This document shows, piece after piece, positions 15,801 through 22,812 of a stretch of 64,000 nt of DNA (position 1 is the first letter of the stretch; each line of letters starts with the position of its first letter). The notes below the pieces were generated by a model. It was not told the origin of the DNA. It worked only from the letters and a program-made list of their open reading frames with translations, and did not search any database. Both the position numbers and the translations under genes were made by a program. Origin of the DNA: Arthrobacter ramosus (GTDB lineage Bacteria > Actinomycetota > Actinomycetes > Actinomycetales > Micrococcaceae); contig NZ_BAAAWN010000001.1 of NCBI RefSeq assembly GCF_039535095.1, positions 4,650,001 through 4,714,000 on the forward strand, in the 5' to 3' direction.

Positions 15801-16239
15801 TCAGAGCCTGGTTCGTTTGCGCCTGCGCCGGGCTCTGCCCCTGCGCCACGCCGAGTGCTTGGGCCATGCTCCGAAGTGAGGGCCACGTCGTGCCGAGGTT
15901 CCGCTGGCAGCCAGCGTCGGAGGCCGGAGGGTTAGGCGTGGTCCAACTCATGATCCACCCATTGCACTGGTTCCCGGCCGGAGTCCACTGCGGGTCCGCC
16001 GTGTACGTCGAGAACGCGGCTGCCGCACCGCCGGTGTAGTTCAGGATGTTGATGGCAGCCGCGGAAGCATCCTGATTGGAAAAATCCTCGGTGTAGACCG
16101 GAGTACCCGCCTGAGGCACTCCCGGGGTTCCCGGCGTCGTCGCATATGCGGGTGAAGGCAAGGTACCGCCCAAACCAAGGCCGACAATCGTTGCTGTGAG
16201 GAGAATTGCCAGTAGCTTGGCTGGAAGGGACTGCTTCAT
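12856..16239 (-). CDS. Large LPXTG surface adhesin, DUF11 repeats plus SpaA domain (pilus tip type)
   Basis: 1127 residues with a signal peptide (first 33 or so residues, ending AYA). The N-terminal 230 residues form a Cys-containing domain of unknown fold (CNGWIMSWTTPNPP, then CQRNLGTTWP), a candidate ligand-binding head. Several DUF11/conserved-repeat beta-sandwiches follow (KSFGPALIAPGQTSMVTLTV, SITDTLPAGVV, VDPAAGTVVQPGQVLSYSL and others). Near the end is a SpaA/prealbumin-like domain with E-box TYWLLETKAPDGYSLL, then sorting signal LPFAG at 1084-1088, a membrane helix and RRANK. It lies between the sigma-pilin gene and the major pilin gene. Size and order fit a tip adhesin of a Gram-positive pilus. 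The ligand is not predictable. Confidence 0.88.
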   Translation of the reverse strand: MKQSLPAKLLAILLTATIVGLGLGGTLPSPAYATTPGTPGVPQAGTPVYTEDFSNQDASAAAINILNYTGGAAAAFSTYTADPQWTPAGNQCNGWIMSWTTPNPPASDAGCQRNLGTTWPSLRSMAQALGVAQGQSPAQAQTNQALTEYTNASSGSITAGTEFRTVKTIPAIAGHYYAVSAYFAAVNCPAQGGASQPQETFSLLVNGTPIVLSSGLNPCTSSTDWSTQVTKLQSAAYMVPAGTTANLGLSLYNAQTNGSGNDVAFDLPQIVDVTPQLDKSFGPALIAPGQTSMVTLTVTNTSDLKAKNDWSITDTLPAGVVIAPTPVIGGTCAQVTGAGFVRTATAGANTFTATGGDLAAGQASCTITFNVTAAAEGTYVNGPANIVTNLNPPSNATLTVRAPRITLTKALGAPRGAATDQFTVQIRTGGATGTVVNNTTNSTTTGTGSSVTAGTGTTGAYVATAGTVYALTEAAAGTANLANYAGTITCTDSFGLQAGLPVGAGFSGSLAITPVAGANITCTLSNTAQPIINVAKQAGTVTGPDANGNFVANYTVTVSNTGSAAGTYGTLADTPAFAPNLAATSAVWTTTGTGAPAGGSSPTPGPYALAQPGIAIGPGATQTFNLAVTFHYTNTSQPAACAGPGTGLFNSVALPAGQEQGPTTDNSACATLLPNLVASKSVDPAAGTVVQPGQVLSYSLAFDNTSGTAPATVSYTDWLGDVLDASSFLANSITTTSTSGTPLVVTNNSGAAPKTLAVTGIVAAGAKSVVTYQVKVNSVGNLGDASLENYLTPSATIIPPSSCPDGSITCTVNPVGSWTLGKTAFPASGTYLNPGDPSANRVITYTVTATNSTVTPVTGVILSDDLSQVLNNSTFTPGSATLTVNGGTPLVVPDPGPDMKLATLPFTLPGNGAAVLTYSVTVNTNAWLVTVKNGATGNGILPPARCVTGGSAPLDPACFTTNPTTGHLFLQKAGPGTIQGSTVPLIGSTFEIHNDAAGQMGPTVVGVNSPVSGSPGLVEVRNLLPGTYWLLETKAPDGYSLLATPVKFTIAPNGSIALDPATAGTSVTANNQTITVLDMASVKLPFAGGPGTAGIFGGTVLGILALMISLALIVFRRANKSPQTQTP

Positions 16240-16470
16240 AGGCTTTCTTGCTTCACTTTCGGGAGCGGGCGCACAGGTGGTCTCTAGCCATCAAGTGCGC
16301 GCTTCCCGCGATTCGTGTCGCAGAAAACAGGTTGAATTTTTGAATGAAGTGGGGGGAGAAACGGCCACCCACTGGAACAGTGGGAGCAATTCGCGGATCG
16401 TGACGCGAAAGTTGGAAAGTATTTTCGGAGCGAAACATCGGCCGGATCAGGTTCCGGGCGCCGCAGCCGC

Positions 16471-19119
16471 CTATTTTACTTCGGTGGGCTTCCTGCGGCC
16501 GGTGACCATGAACAGGCCTGCGCCTGCCAGCACGAGGATTCCGCCCGCAGGCAGGGCCCAGGTTCCTACGCCGGTGAGCGGCAGCTGGAATCCAGCGTTC
16601 TGCTTGATGTTGCCGATCGTCACCGTCACAGCCGAGGGGTCGTTGCTGGTGACCGTGGTCTCGACCGGCTGGGCGAGCAGCGCGTACCCGGACGGGGCCT
16701 TGGTCTCCACCAGCCAGTACGACTGGTAACCGGGCTGACCGGGGCTGACGGGCTTTCCGTTCGCCTTGTTGGAGTAACGCAGCCCCGAGATCACCAGGTT
16801 GCCGCTGGCATCGGTGGTCCAGGAATTGGAACCTCCGACGCTGATCGCGTTGGTACCGGCCAGCGCATCAGCCCGGCTCGGATACACCGAGAACCCGGCA
16901 CCGGCCAGGGCGGCCGAACTCTGGGAATCCTTCTTGTGCAGCACGATGTTGCCCCACTTCGTCACCGCCACCGGAGGCGTGACCACGGGACCGCCGGGCT
17001 GGCCCGGAGTGATGTTGAAGCTGGCCGCGTTCGGGTAGACAAGAGCCGTGTTCGTGACCTCACCGACCGTGTTCACGGTCGTGTTCACCGTGACCACGAC
17101 CTTCGCGGTGGGGTTGGCAGCCAGAATCGCCCGGCCGCTTGCGGTGAAGTCGACTGTGAGGGTGTTCGTGGCCGTGTCGAACGCGATGCTGTAGTCCGTG
17201 TTCAGCGCCAGCGCGGCATTGTTGGAGAGCGCCACGGTCGAGTTGGTGTAGCTCAGCTTCGAATCGAGCTTGTCGACGATCCGGTACCCATCAATCGGGT
17301 TGACGTTGGGAATGTCGCTGCTGATGGTCCACTGCACGTTGTCACCGAGCTTGACCACCGACACATCATTCACGCTCTTCGTGGCCCCGGTCACCGCGTT
17401 CTTGGGATAGACGTTCACGTCATACAGCCAGCTGTTCCCGCCGGCCGGGTCCGTCATGGGAACCGTCACCAGGAACGGGGCCGCAGGAGTCACACCGGCC
17501 GGGTAGCCGGTCTCGGTCACCAGATACAGGCCCAGCGGAAGATTCCCCAAGGTCGCCGTTCCGGCCGCGCCGGTCGTGACCTTCGAACCCGGGGTCGCCG
17601 CCTGCGTCACGGCCTGGTCCGGCGTCAGCGCTGCCGCCGCAGCCCAGCCCGCATTCGTCGTCAGATCAATATTGTTGACCTTCTGGACCGCGAACGTCAC
17701 CCCGGCCATCGGCGTCAGTCCCTGCAACTGGGCGGCAGTCAGAACCGTTCCGTCGTTGGGCAGGTTGGTCGGCGAGGCCGGCCTCTCGTACTTGTGGATG
17801 GTCAACGAACCCGTCTCACGAACGGGGTTCGTGATGCCGGTTCCGGAATCAACCACCCTGGCTGTCTCCCGCGGCGCAGGAACCGCTTCGGGCACGATTG
17901 GCGCGGGCGCCGGGGGTTGCGGCACCGCAATGGCGGGCGGGTCCGACGTCGGCGCCGGGCTTGGCGGGGGCGCCGTCGGGCCACGTTCCGGCGCGGACTG
18001 CGGGGCTGACGGGGCGATGCTCGGAACATCGGCTTCAGCCATGGGCGTCGGGCTAGTCTGTCCAAGCCACATGAGAATGCCTGCAATCGCGAGGCCTCCC
18101 AGGACCATGGCGGCGACTGCCATCTTCCAGAATCCACCCACCGACCGCAGTCCCGCGGCGGCCGGTTCGACCCCTCCCCGAAGGAACGACTCCCGAAGGA
18201 ACGGCTCGGGAAGGAATGGCTCCGGGAGAACCCCTCCGGGAAGAAGCGACTCCAGGAGTACGGTTCCGGGGAAAAATCCGGCGGTCACTGCCGGTGTAAA
18301 GACCACCCCGACCACCAAGGGGAAGACAAGCGCCCTCATGCCCGCCTGGACATCGTTGAGTTCCACCAGCACAGCCGTGCACTTCGAACACTCCTCCAGG
18401 TGGGCCTTGACCTTTTCCTGTGACGCACGTTTCAGGCCGTTGCGGACGTACTTTCCGAGCAAGCTCGAAAATTCAACGCATGAGTCGTCGCTGGCCACAT
18501 TGACGTGGTTTTGCAAGTAGGCCTGCCGGAGCCCCTCACGCGCCCGGATCACGAGCGAGGAGACGCCGTTGGGGCTCAATCCGATGAAGGGTGCGGCCGC
18601 GGCAGGTTTCAGGCCTTCGATGTCCACGTGCCAGAGGGCCGCTTGCCAGCGTTCCGGAAGCGACTTGAACGCCTTCGCCATCGTGCTGGACTCAAAGGCG
18701 TCCAGAACGGTGTCCGCGTCGACGACAACGGTATCTAGGACGTCGACGTCGCCCACGACCTGGGTACGCCTGGACTTCCGGTTCCGGTCATGGGCAATTC
18801 GCCGCACGGCAGTCAGAAGATAGGAGCGGAAGAAATGGTCCGGTCCCTTGCCCTCAGTGAGGGCTTGGAAAATCGAAGCAAACGCCTCGGACACGACGTC
18901 GTCGGCGTCACTGACATTGTCCGTCTGGGCACGGGCGACAAACTTGGCCGCTGCCAAATGCCGCTGAAACAGCACATCGAAGGCGGAAGCATCGCCGTCA
19001 CGCACCATGGCCATGATTTGAGGGTCGCTGTGCCCGACGGCAATCGACGCGTCTCCGCCATTCGAACCGTCCTCTGAAACCTGCCCCATAACCATCCAGT
19101 GTGACAGCCGAAATTGCAT
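16471..19119 (-). CDS. ECF sigma factor / zinc-finger anti-sigma / TM / LPXTG pilin fusion
   Basis: 882 residues in one uninterrupted frame. Residues about 43-115 are sigma region 2 (DVLFQRHLAAAKFVARAQ, DADDVVSEAFASIF, FFRSYLLTAVRRIAHD). Residues about 149-200 are sigma region 4 (FKSLPERWQAALWHVDIEGL, then GLSPNGVSSLVIRAREGL). Residues 214-247 carry the zinc-finger anti-sigma signature HLEECSKC (H240-x3-C244-x2-C247). A hydrophobic patch lies at 262-283, then PEPFL-type repeats, a clear transmembrane helix at 330-353, a Pro/Ala linker (355-420) and a full pilin (437-882). The pilin has motif lysine VYPKN (Lys573), an E-box, LPLTG at 846-850, a helix and RRKPTEVK. Topology: sigma inside, pilin outside. 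ECF factors with zinc-finger and membrane C-terminal extensions are known. A sortase-ready pilin as that extension I do not recognise. The ATG at 19119 is uncertain; ATGs at codons 9 and 11 also fit. Confidence 0.88.
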   Translation of the reverse strand: MQFRLSHWMVMGQVSEDGSNGGDASIAVGHSDPQIMAMVRDGDASAFDVLFQRHLAAAKFVARAQTDNVSDADDVVSEAFASIFQALTEGKGPDHFFRSYLLTAVRRIAHDRNRKSRRTQVVGDVDVLDTVVVDADTVLDAFESSTMAKAFKSLPERWQAALWHVDIEGLKPAAAAPFIGLSPNGVSSLVIRAREGLRQAYLQNHVNVASDDSCVEFSSLLGKYVRNGLKRASQEKVKAHLEECSKCTAVLVELNDVQAGMRALVFPLVVGVVFTPAVTAGFFPGTVLLESLLPGGVLPEPFLPEPFLRESFLRGGVEPAAAGLRSVGGFWKMAVAAMVLGGLAIAGILMWLGQTSPTPMAEADVPSIAPSAPQSAPERGPTAPPPSPAPTSDPPAIAVPQPPAPAPIVPEAVPAPRETARVVDSGTGITNPVRETGSLTIHKYERPASPTNLPNDGTVLTAAQLQGLTPMAGVTFAVQKVNNIDLTTNAGWAAAAALTPDQAVTQAATPGSKVTTGAAGTATLGNLPLGLYLVTETGYPAGVTPAAPFLVTVPMTDPAGGNSWLYDVNVYPKNAVTGATKSVNDVSVVKLGDNVQWTISSDIPNVNPIDGYRIVDKLDSKLSYTNSTVALSNNAALALNTDYSIAFDTATNTLTVDFTASGRAILAANPTAKVVVTVNTTVNTVGEVTNTALVYPNAASFNITPGQPGGPVVTPPVAVTKWGNIVLHKKDSQSSAALAGAGFSVYPSRADALAGTNAISVGGSNSWTTDASGNLVISGLRYSNKANGKPVSPGQPGYQSYWLVETKAPSGYALLAQPVETTVTSNDPSAVTVTIGNIKQNAGFQLPLTGVGTWALPAGGILVLAGAGLFMVTGRRKPTEVK
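18179..18253 (-). repeat. 15-bp tandem repeats in the sigma-pilin linker
   Basis: About five imperfect 15-bp units (for example CGAAGGAACGACTCC, CGAAGGAACGGCTCG, GGAAGGAATGGCTCC) encode a pentapeptide pattern LPEPF/LPEPF/LRESF around residues 288-313. The segment lies between the zinc finger and the transmembrane helix of the fusion protein. Repeat number may vary between strains. Confidence 0.7.
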
Positions 19120-19210
19120 GTGACTTGAATCTTACGCAGGCCCGGTTATTCGACGGCAGCGAGTTTGGCCCGCGGCAACACGATTCCGCCGCGAGCCACA
19201 CTCAACTGGC

Positions 19211-19627
19211 ATGACCCGACGCCGCCCACTCCGCTCAGCACCGCTTGCCCGAAAGAAACATGTCGGGAATATTGTCCTCGTTTACGGGGCAGACAAGTCG
19301 GCGGCAGGCCCGGGCGAGACCATTATTTTCACCGCATGGATCATCAATGATTCCAAGGTCCTACTCCGCAACGTGTGCCTCATTCCTGGCTCCTTCACCA
19401 ATGAAGGAATGGAGAGCCTTGATTACACGTCCAAGCCCCACGATTGGGACCTGGATATCGGGACGTTGTCCTCCGGAGAATCAGCGATGTTGAGCTTTTC
19501 GTACGTGGTCAGTGCCTCCGATCACCGGCACGGCGGCGAGCTTGTCAGCGCTATGGGGGTCGCCGGAATGTCCCGAGGCCGGGTAATCCGCGACGAACAC
19601 GACGCCATTGTGGCCCTCAAACAATAG
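19211..19627 (+). CDS. Small DUF11-like protein of unknown function
   Basis: 138 residues. After a basic N-terminus (MTRRRPLRSAPLARKKH) the body reads like one DUF11/conserved-repeat domain: AAGPGETIIFTAWIINDS, then LDIGTLSSGESAMLSFSYVV. This resembles the repeats in the large adhesin at 12856-16239. It has no obvious signal peptide, membrane helix or LPXTG, so it may stay in the cytoplasm or use another route. It is divergent from the sigma-pilin gene, with starts about 90 bases apart, and may share its regulation. The start ATG at 19211 has no good ribosome site, so the true start is uncertain. Confidence 0.65.
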   Translation: MTRRRPLRSAPLARKKHVGNIVLVYGADKSAAGPGETIIFTAWIINDSKVLLRNVCLIPGSFTNEGMESLDYTSKPHDWDLDIGTLSSGESAMLSFSYVVSASDHRHGGELVSAMGVAGMSRGRVIRDEHDAIVALKQ

Positions 19628-19742
19628 ACCTTAAGCAAAACTGCGTCACGATCCCGAGTCCGCACCCACTCATTAGTGACACGACCACTCATCGCAGTCG
19701 ACGGGAAGTTCAGATGATTCAACTCACTCCGCGGCCGAATGA

Positions 19743-20099
19743 CTACTCGTTGTCCGGTTCCCCCACCGGCGGTTCCGGTGGCCAATCAACGTCGAGCTCG
19801 TAACCCTCATGCTTGCGCAGATAGGCCGCAATGAACGGGCAATGCGGAATGATCCGCTTGCCGGAGGCGACGACGTCGTCCAAGGCAAAGTGCGCCAGGA
19901 CCTTGGCCAGCCCGCGGCCTTTGAACTGCGAGCGCGTCTCGGTGTGGAGGAAGTCGATGTGGCCGGGTTTGTCCATAAACTGCGAGATCACGGCTACTTC
20001 ACCGTCAACCAGAAGCTCGTAGCGGTGGAATTTGTCGTTCCTGACCGTTGTGACGTCCGGGCTGAACGACTCTGCGGTTGAATCCGTGAACTCAGTCAT
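19743..20099 (-). CDS. GNAT-family N-acetyltransferase (YjdJ type)
   Basis: 118 residues. The acetyl-CoA site is recognisable in HTETRSQFKGRGLAKVLAHF (pattern TE-Q-x-KGRGLA). The C-terminal PHCPFIAAYLRKHEGY is typical of the small YjdJ/Gcn5-related group. The start ATG at 20099 overlaps the stop of the upstream acyltransferase (ATGA), so the pair is coupled. The substrate is unknown. The 115 bases between it and the convergent DUF11-like gene hold no clear terminator. Confidence 0.85.
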   Translation of the reverse strand: MTEFTDSTAESFSPDVTTVRNDKFHRYELLVDGEVAVISQFMDKPGHIDFLHTETRSQFKGRGLAKVLAHFALDDVVASGKRIIPHCPFIAAYLRKHEGYELDVDWPPEPPVGEPDNE

Positions 20100-21442
20100 G
20101 AGTCGAGATTCGCACGTAAACCGGGCTCTGGCAATGGCACCGTAGGGGCATCGGGAACCGCGACGGAAAGGACTCCGGCCGGCACCCGTCCCAGTAGTAA
20201 CACTCCCAGCGCGAAGCACGCCGCTCCCCCAGCGAGAAGGGTCAGCGTGAGTCCGTTGAAGGCGGCGTCCACCACCGGAATGAAGACCACGACGCCGGCA
20301 GTCACCACCGCGACGTGCGTCCTGCCGCGCGCGTGGCTGGCCGCCGTCGGGCGCTCCTCAAGCCTGCCGCACAGCAGCAGGACCGGGAGCAAGAGCAGGA
20401 GGACGCCGAACAGCACCAGTGGGCGGGCCCACCACCATTCGGCCGTACCGGCCGCCGGTTTGGGGAAGCCAGTGAGCAGAAGCAGCCCCGACATTGCTGC
20501 GAGCAGGGGCAAATGCCACAGATAGACCGTCATGGACCGCCGGCCCGCCACGGCCACCACCCAACGGATCCAGCGCACGCCAGCCACCCAGGCAAGGCCG
20601 GGGCGCAGCAGCTGGAGCGTTGCTGCCTGGGACAGGCCCAAGAGCAGCATGCAGAAGTTGGGCGGATTCAGGTCCACGATCATGTTTCCGGAGTAGACCC
20701 CGATCCCGGTCACGAACCCCAGCAGCAGGTTGCTGCCCACGATCAACCCCGCGAACCAGCCCCGGCTGCGCCCCGCGAAGATGCCGTCGGCGATGAAGAA
20801 GCCGAATTGCTGGACCGCGCACCACACAAAGAGCATGTTGACGAAGGCGAGCATCGGAAACGCCCCGCGCAGGGAGTCAAGGGTGATCACGGCGGCCACG
20901 AGCCCGCCGAGGGTCAACCACGGGGAATGTCCGTGCAGCCGGGCCAGCAAGGGAACGCTGAGTTGAGTTGCGAGGTACGCGGCCAGGAACCACAAGGGCA
21001 TGCCCGCCCCAGTCGCGATGAGCTGGACCACTTCCGGGTCGACGCCAAGCAGGCTTGCGGCCCACAACCCCACGAACATCGAGGCCAGCAGCGCAGTTGC
21101 CGGACGGATGAGACGCAAAAGCCTCAGTTGCGCATAATCGACGCCGGAGCCGCCGCGCGCACGCAAGCGACGCCACGATTCCAGTCCCGTGATGCCGCCG
21201 AGGACGAAGAACAGCGGCATCACTTGGAACACCCACAGGACGGGCTCGAACCAGTGCTGCTCCATGAGCGTGTTTTCAGTGGTGACGGTGCCGTCCGGGT
21301 GCAGGACCGGGCTGACCATCATGCAGTGCGAGAGCACCACCAGGATGAGGCAGAAGAACCGGGCGAGATCGATCACGGGATCACGTGAGCGGCCAAATGC
21401 GGCCATGGCCACGGACGTCTTTTGTTGCCTCGAGAATCCCAT
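20096..21442 (-). CDS. Acyltransferase 3 family membrane protein
   Basis: 448 residues from the ATG at 21442, preceded by GAGGGAG. A longer frame exists but lacks support. About ten membrane helices are visible. The first bears the family signature RDPVIDLARFFCLILVVLSH (Arg and Asp just before helix 1, His at its end), followed by FQVMPLFFVLGG. Family members O- or N-acylate cell-envelope sugars such as teichoic acids or exopolysaccharide, and the acceptor here is unknown. It overlaps the downstream GNAT gene by four bases. Confidence 0.88.
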   Translation of the reverse strand: MGFSRQQKTSVAMAAFGRSRDPVIDLARFFCLILVVLSHCMMVSPVLHPDGTVTTENTLMEQHWFEPVLWVFQVMPLFFVLGGITGLESWRRLRARGGSGVDYAQLRLLRLIRPATALLASMFVGLWAASLLGVDPEVVQLIATGAGMPLWFLAAYLATQLSVPLLARLHGHSPWLTLGGLVAAVITLDSLRGAFPMLAFVNMLFVWCAVQQFGFFIADGIFAGRSRGWFAGLIVGSNLLLGFVTGIGVYSGNMIVDLNPPNFCMLLLGLSQAATLQLLRPGLAWVAGVRWIRWVVAVAGRRSMTVYLWHLPLLAAMSGLLLLTGFPKPAAGTAEWWWARPLVLFGVLLLLLPVLLLCGRLEERPTAASHARGRTHVAVVTAGVVVFIPVVDAAFNGLTLTLLAGGAACFALGVLLLGRVPAGVLSVAVPDAPTVPLPEPGLRANLDS

Positions 21443-21520
21443 TACACTCCCTCGCGAACTGCTGAGATCATTGTCCGCCCGCTCGACGGTGGGAACCAGA
21501 GCGGGCGAACGTGCGAATTC

Positions 21521-21574
21521 GTGGGTGCGGCCCGCGAGCTGCGTTCCGGAACGCAGCTGTGGAACCGCACCCAC
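21521..21574 (-). terminator. Nested hairpin after the M20 amidohydrolase gene
   Basis: The outer stem GTGGGTGCGG (21521-21530) pairs exactly with 21565-21574. Inside it, AGCTGCGTTCC (21537-21547) pairs exactly with the adjoining 21548-21558. This compact two-stem structure lies in the 143-base gap between the amidohydrolase stop and the acyltransferase start, both on the minus strand. It probably ends the amidohydrolase/MFS transcript. No T-run follows. Confidence 0.55.
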
Positions 21575-21585
21575 GGTCGCGGCGT

Positions 21586-22812
21586 TTAGCGACGGACGTT
21601 CAGCAGCCGTTCCCGTTGCCGCGGATCCTTGGCCGCCGCGCACGCCGCCAGGGCCAGGCCGAAGGCGCCGTCCAGGACCGCCCGGTCCGCGGAAGCGGAC
21701 GAGCCGTGGGCAGCAAACTCGGCGGTGTGGTGGGCGGCCCCGCCCACGTCGTAGCCGAGCAGCGGATGGATGCTTGGGACCAGTTGCGAGACGTTGCCCA
21801 TATCCGTGGAAGCTACTGGATCTTCGTTGAACGCGACAGCCCTCCCTCGGGCGGACATCGCTTCCCGGTAGGCCTCGGAAAGGTACCGGTCCTGCCTGAG
21901 TTCGGCGTAGGCGTTACCCGTGGGCGTGACCTTGAGGGCGCTCCCGCTGGCAAGTGCGCCCGCCTCCAGGCAGCGCCGCACGCGTTCCTCGATGGTTCGC
22001 AGGTTCTTGAGGCTCGGTGAACGCATTTCCACGCTCGCCCGGGCACGCTCCGGTATGACGTTGACGGCGCTCCCGCCTTCCGTCACGATCAACGAAACAA
22101 CCGAGGCGGGCGGAAGTTGCTGCCGTGCCAAGGCAATGGCCGTCTGTGCAATCACGAGCGCATCGAGGGCATTGACCCCCTCGGATGGAGCGGCCGCAGC
22201 ATGCGCGGGGCGCCCTTCATAGAGCACGTCCCACATACCCATGGCCAGGGACGAGCCGCCGATGACGTCCTCGGCGCCTGCATGGGCCATCATCGCCAGG
22301 GAGACGTCTTCGAAGAAGCCCTCGCCGATGAGATCGACCTTGCCGCCGCTTGTCTCTTCCGCCGGAGTGCCGAGGACCTTGACAGTGATCCCGAGCCCGT
22401 CGGCGACGGAGGCGAGCGCGAGTGCCGCGCCCACAGCACAGGCGGCGTTCACGTTGTGTCCGCACGCGTGGCCAATGGTCGGCAAAGCATCGTATTCAAC
22501 GCACAGTGCGACCACCAGCTCACCGGCCCCGAACCTCGCGCTGAAGGAAGCAGGGAGCAGTGGCTGCGGACCGTCAAAGCTGAAGCCAGCGCTCCGGAGC
22601 AGCCGGCTAACCCGCTTCGCGGCACGGAACTCCTGCCCGCTGAGCTCGGGATCGGCGTGGATCGCGTGGCTCAGGCCAACGACTTCCGGCTCCCACCGTT
22701 CCAGCGCGGCAGAGACGGAGCGCTCGACGGCGGCCGGTGACGTCGTGGTGGGCGTTGCGGTTTCCGGGGACCCGGCCTTCAAGGCAGCAGCTTTCATGGC
22801 GGCGGCTTTCAT
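21586..22812 (-). CDS. M20 family amidohydrolase (ACY1L2/AbgB type)
   Basis: 408 residues. Metal-site segments are visible: HADPELSGQEFRAAKRV, EYDALPTIGHACGHN (His and Asp/Glu ligands), GTPAEETSGGK and AMMAHAG, as in M20D aminoacylase-1-like proteins and p-aminobenzoyl-glutamate hydrolase subunits. It hydrolyses an N-acyl or dipeptide-like amide in the cytoplasm; the substrate is not predictable. The start at 22812 overlaps the stop of the MFS gene (ATGA). The Ala/Lys-rich first 30 residues are unusual, and internal ATGs at 22797 and slightly later could be used. It works with the co-transcribed transporter under the divergent Lrp regulator. Confidence 0.88.
   Translation of the reverse strand: MKAAAMKAAALKAGSPETATPTTTSPAAVERSVSAALERWEPEVVGLSHAIHADPELSGQEFRAAKRVSRLLRSAGFSFDGPQPLLPASFSARFGAGELVVALCVEYDALPTIGHACGHNVNAACAVGAALALASVADGLGITVKVLGTPAEETSGGKVDLIGEGFFEDVSLAMMAHAGAEDVIGGSSLAMGMWDVLYEGRPAHAAAAPSEGVNALDALVIAQTAIALARQQLPPASVVSLIVTEGGSAVNVIPERARASVEMRSPSLKNLRTIEERVRRCLEAGALASGSALKVTPTGNAYAELRQDRYLSEAYREAMSARGRAVAFNEDPVASTDMGNVSQLVPSIHPLLGYDVGGAAHHTAEFAAHGSSASADRAVLDGAFGLALAACAAAKDPRQRERLLNVRR

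Noticed and set aside
16471..19119. Possibility that the sigma-pilin frame is a sequencing or assembly join of two genes
   Set aside because: The frame is continuous, the TM helix and Pro-rich linker form a sensible bridge, and the stop and start expected for two genes are absent; kept as a real fusion but read-level confirmation is listed as a test.
20315..21388. 357-codon plus-strand frame with Gln/His-rich product
   Set aside because: Antisense to the acyltransferase 3 gene, which has clear membrane helices and a ribosome site; composition is typical of a GC-rich shadow frame.
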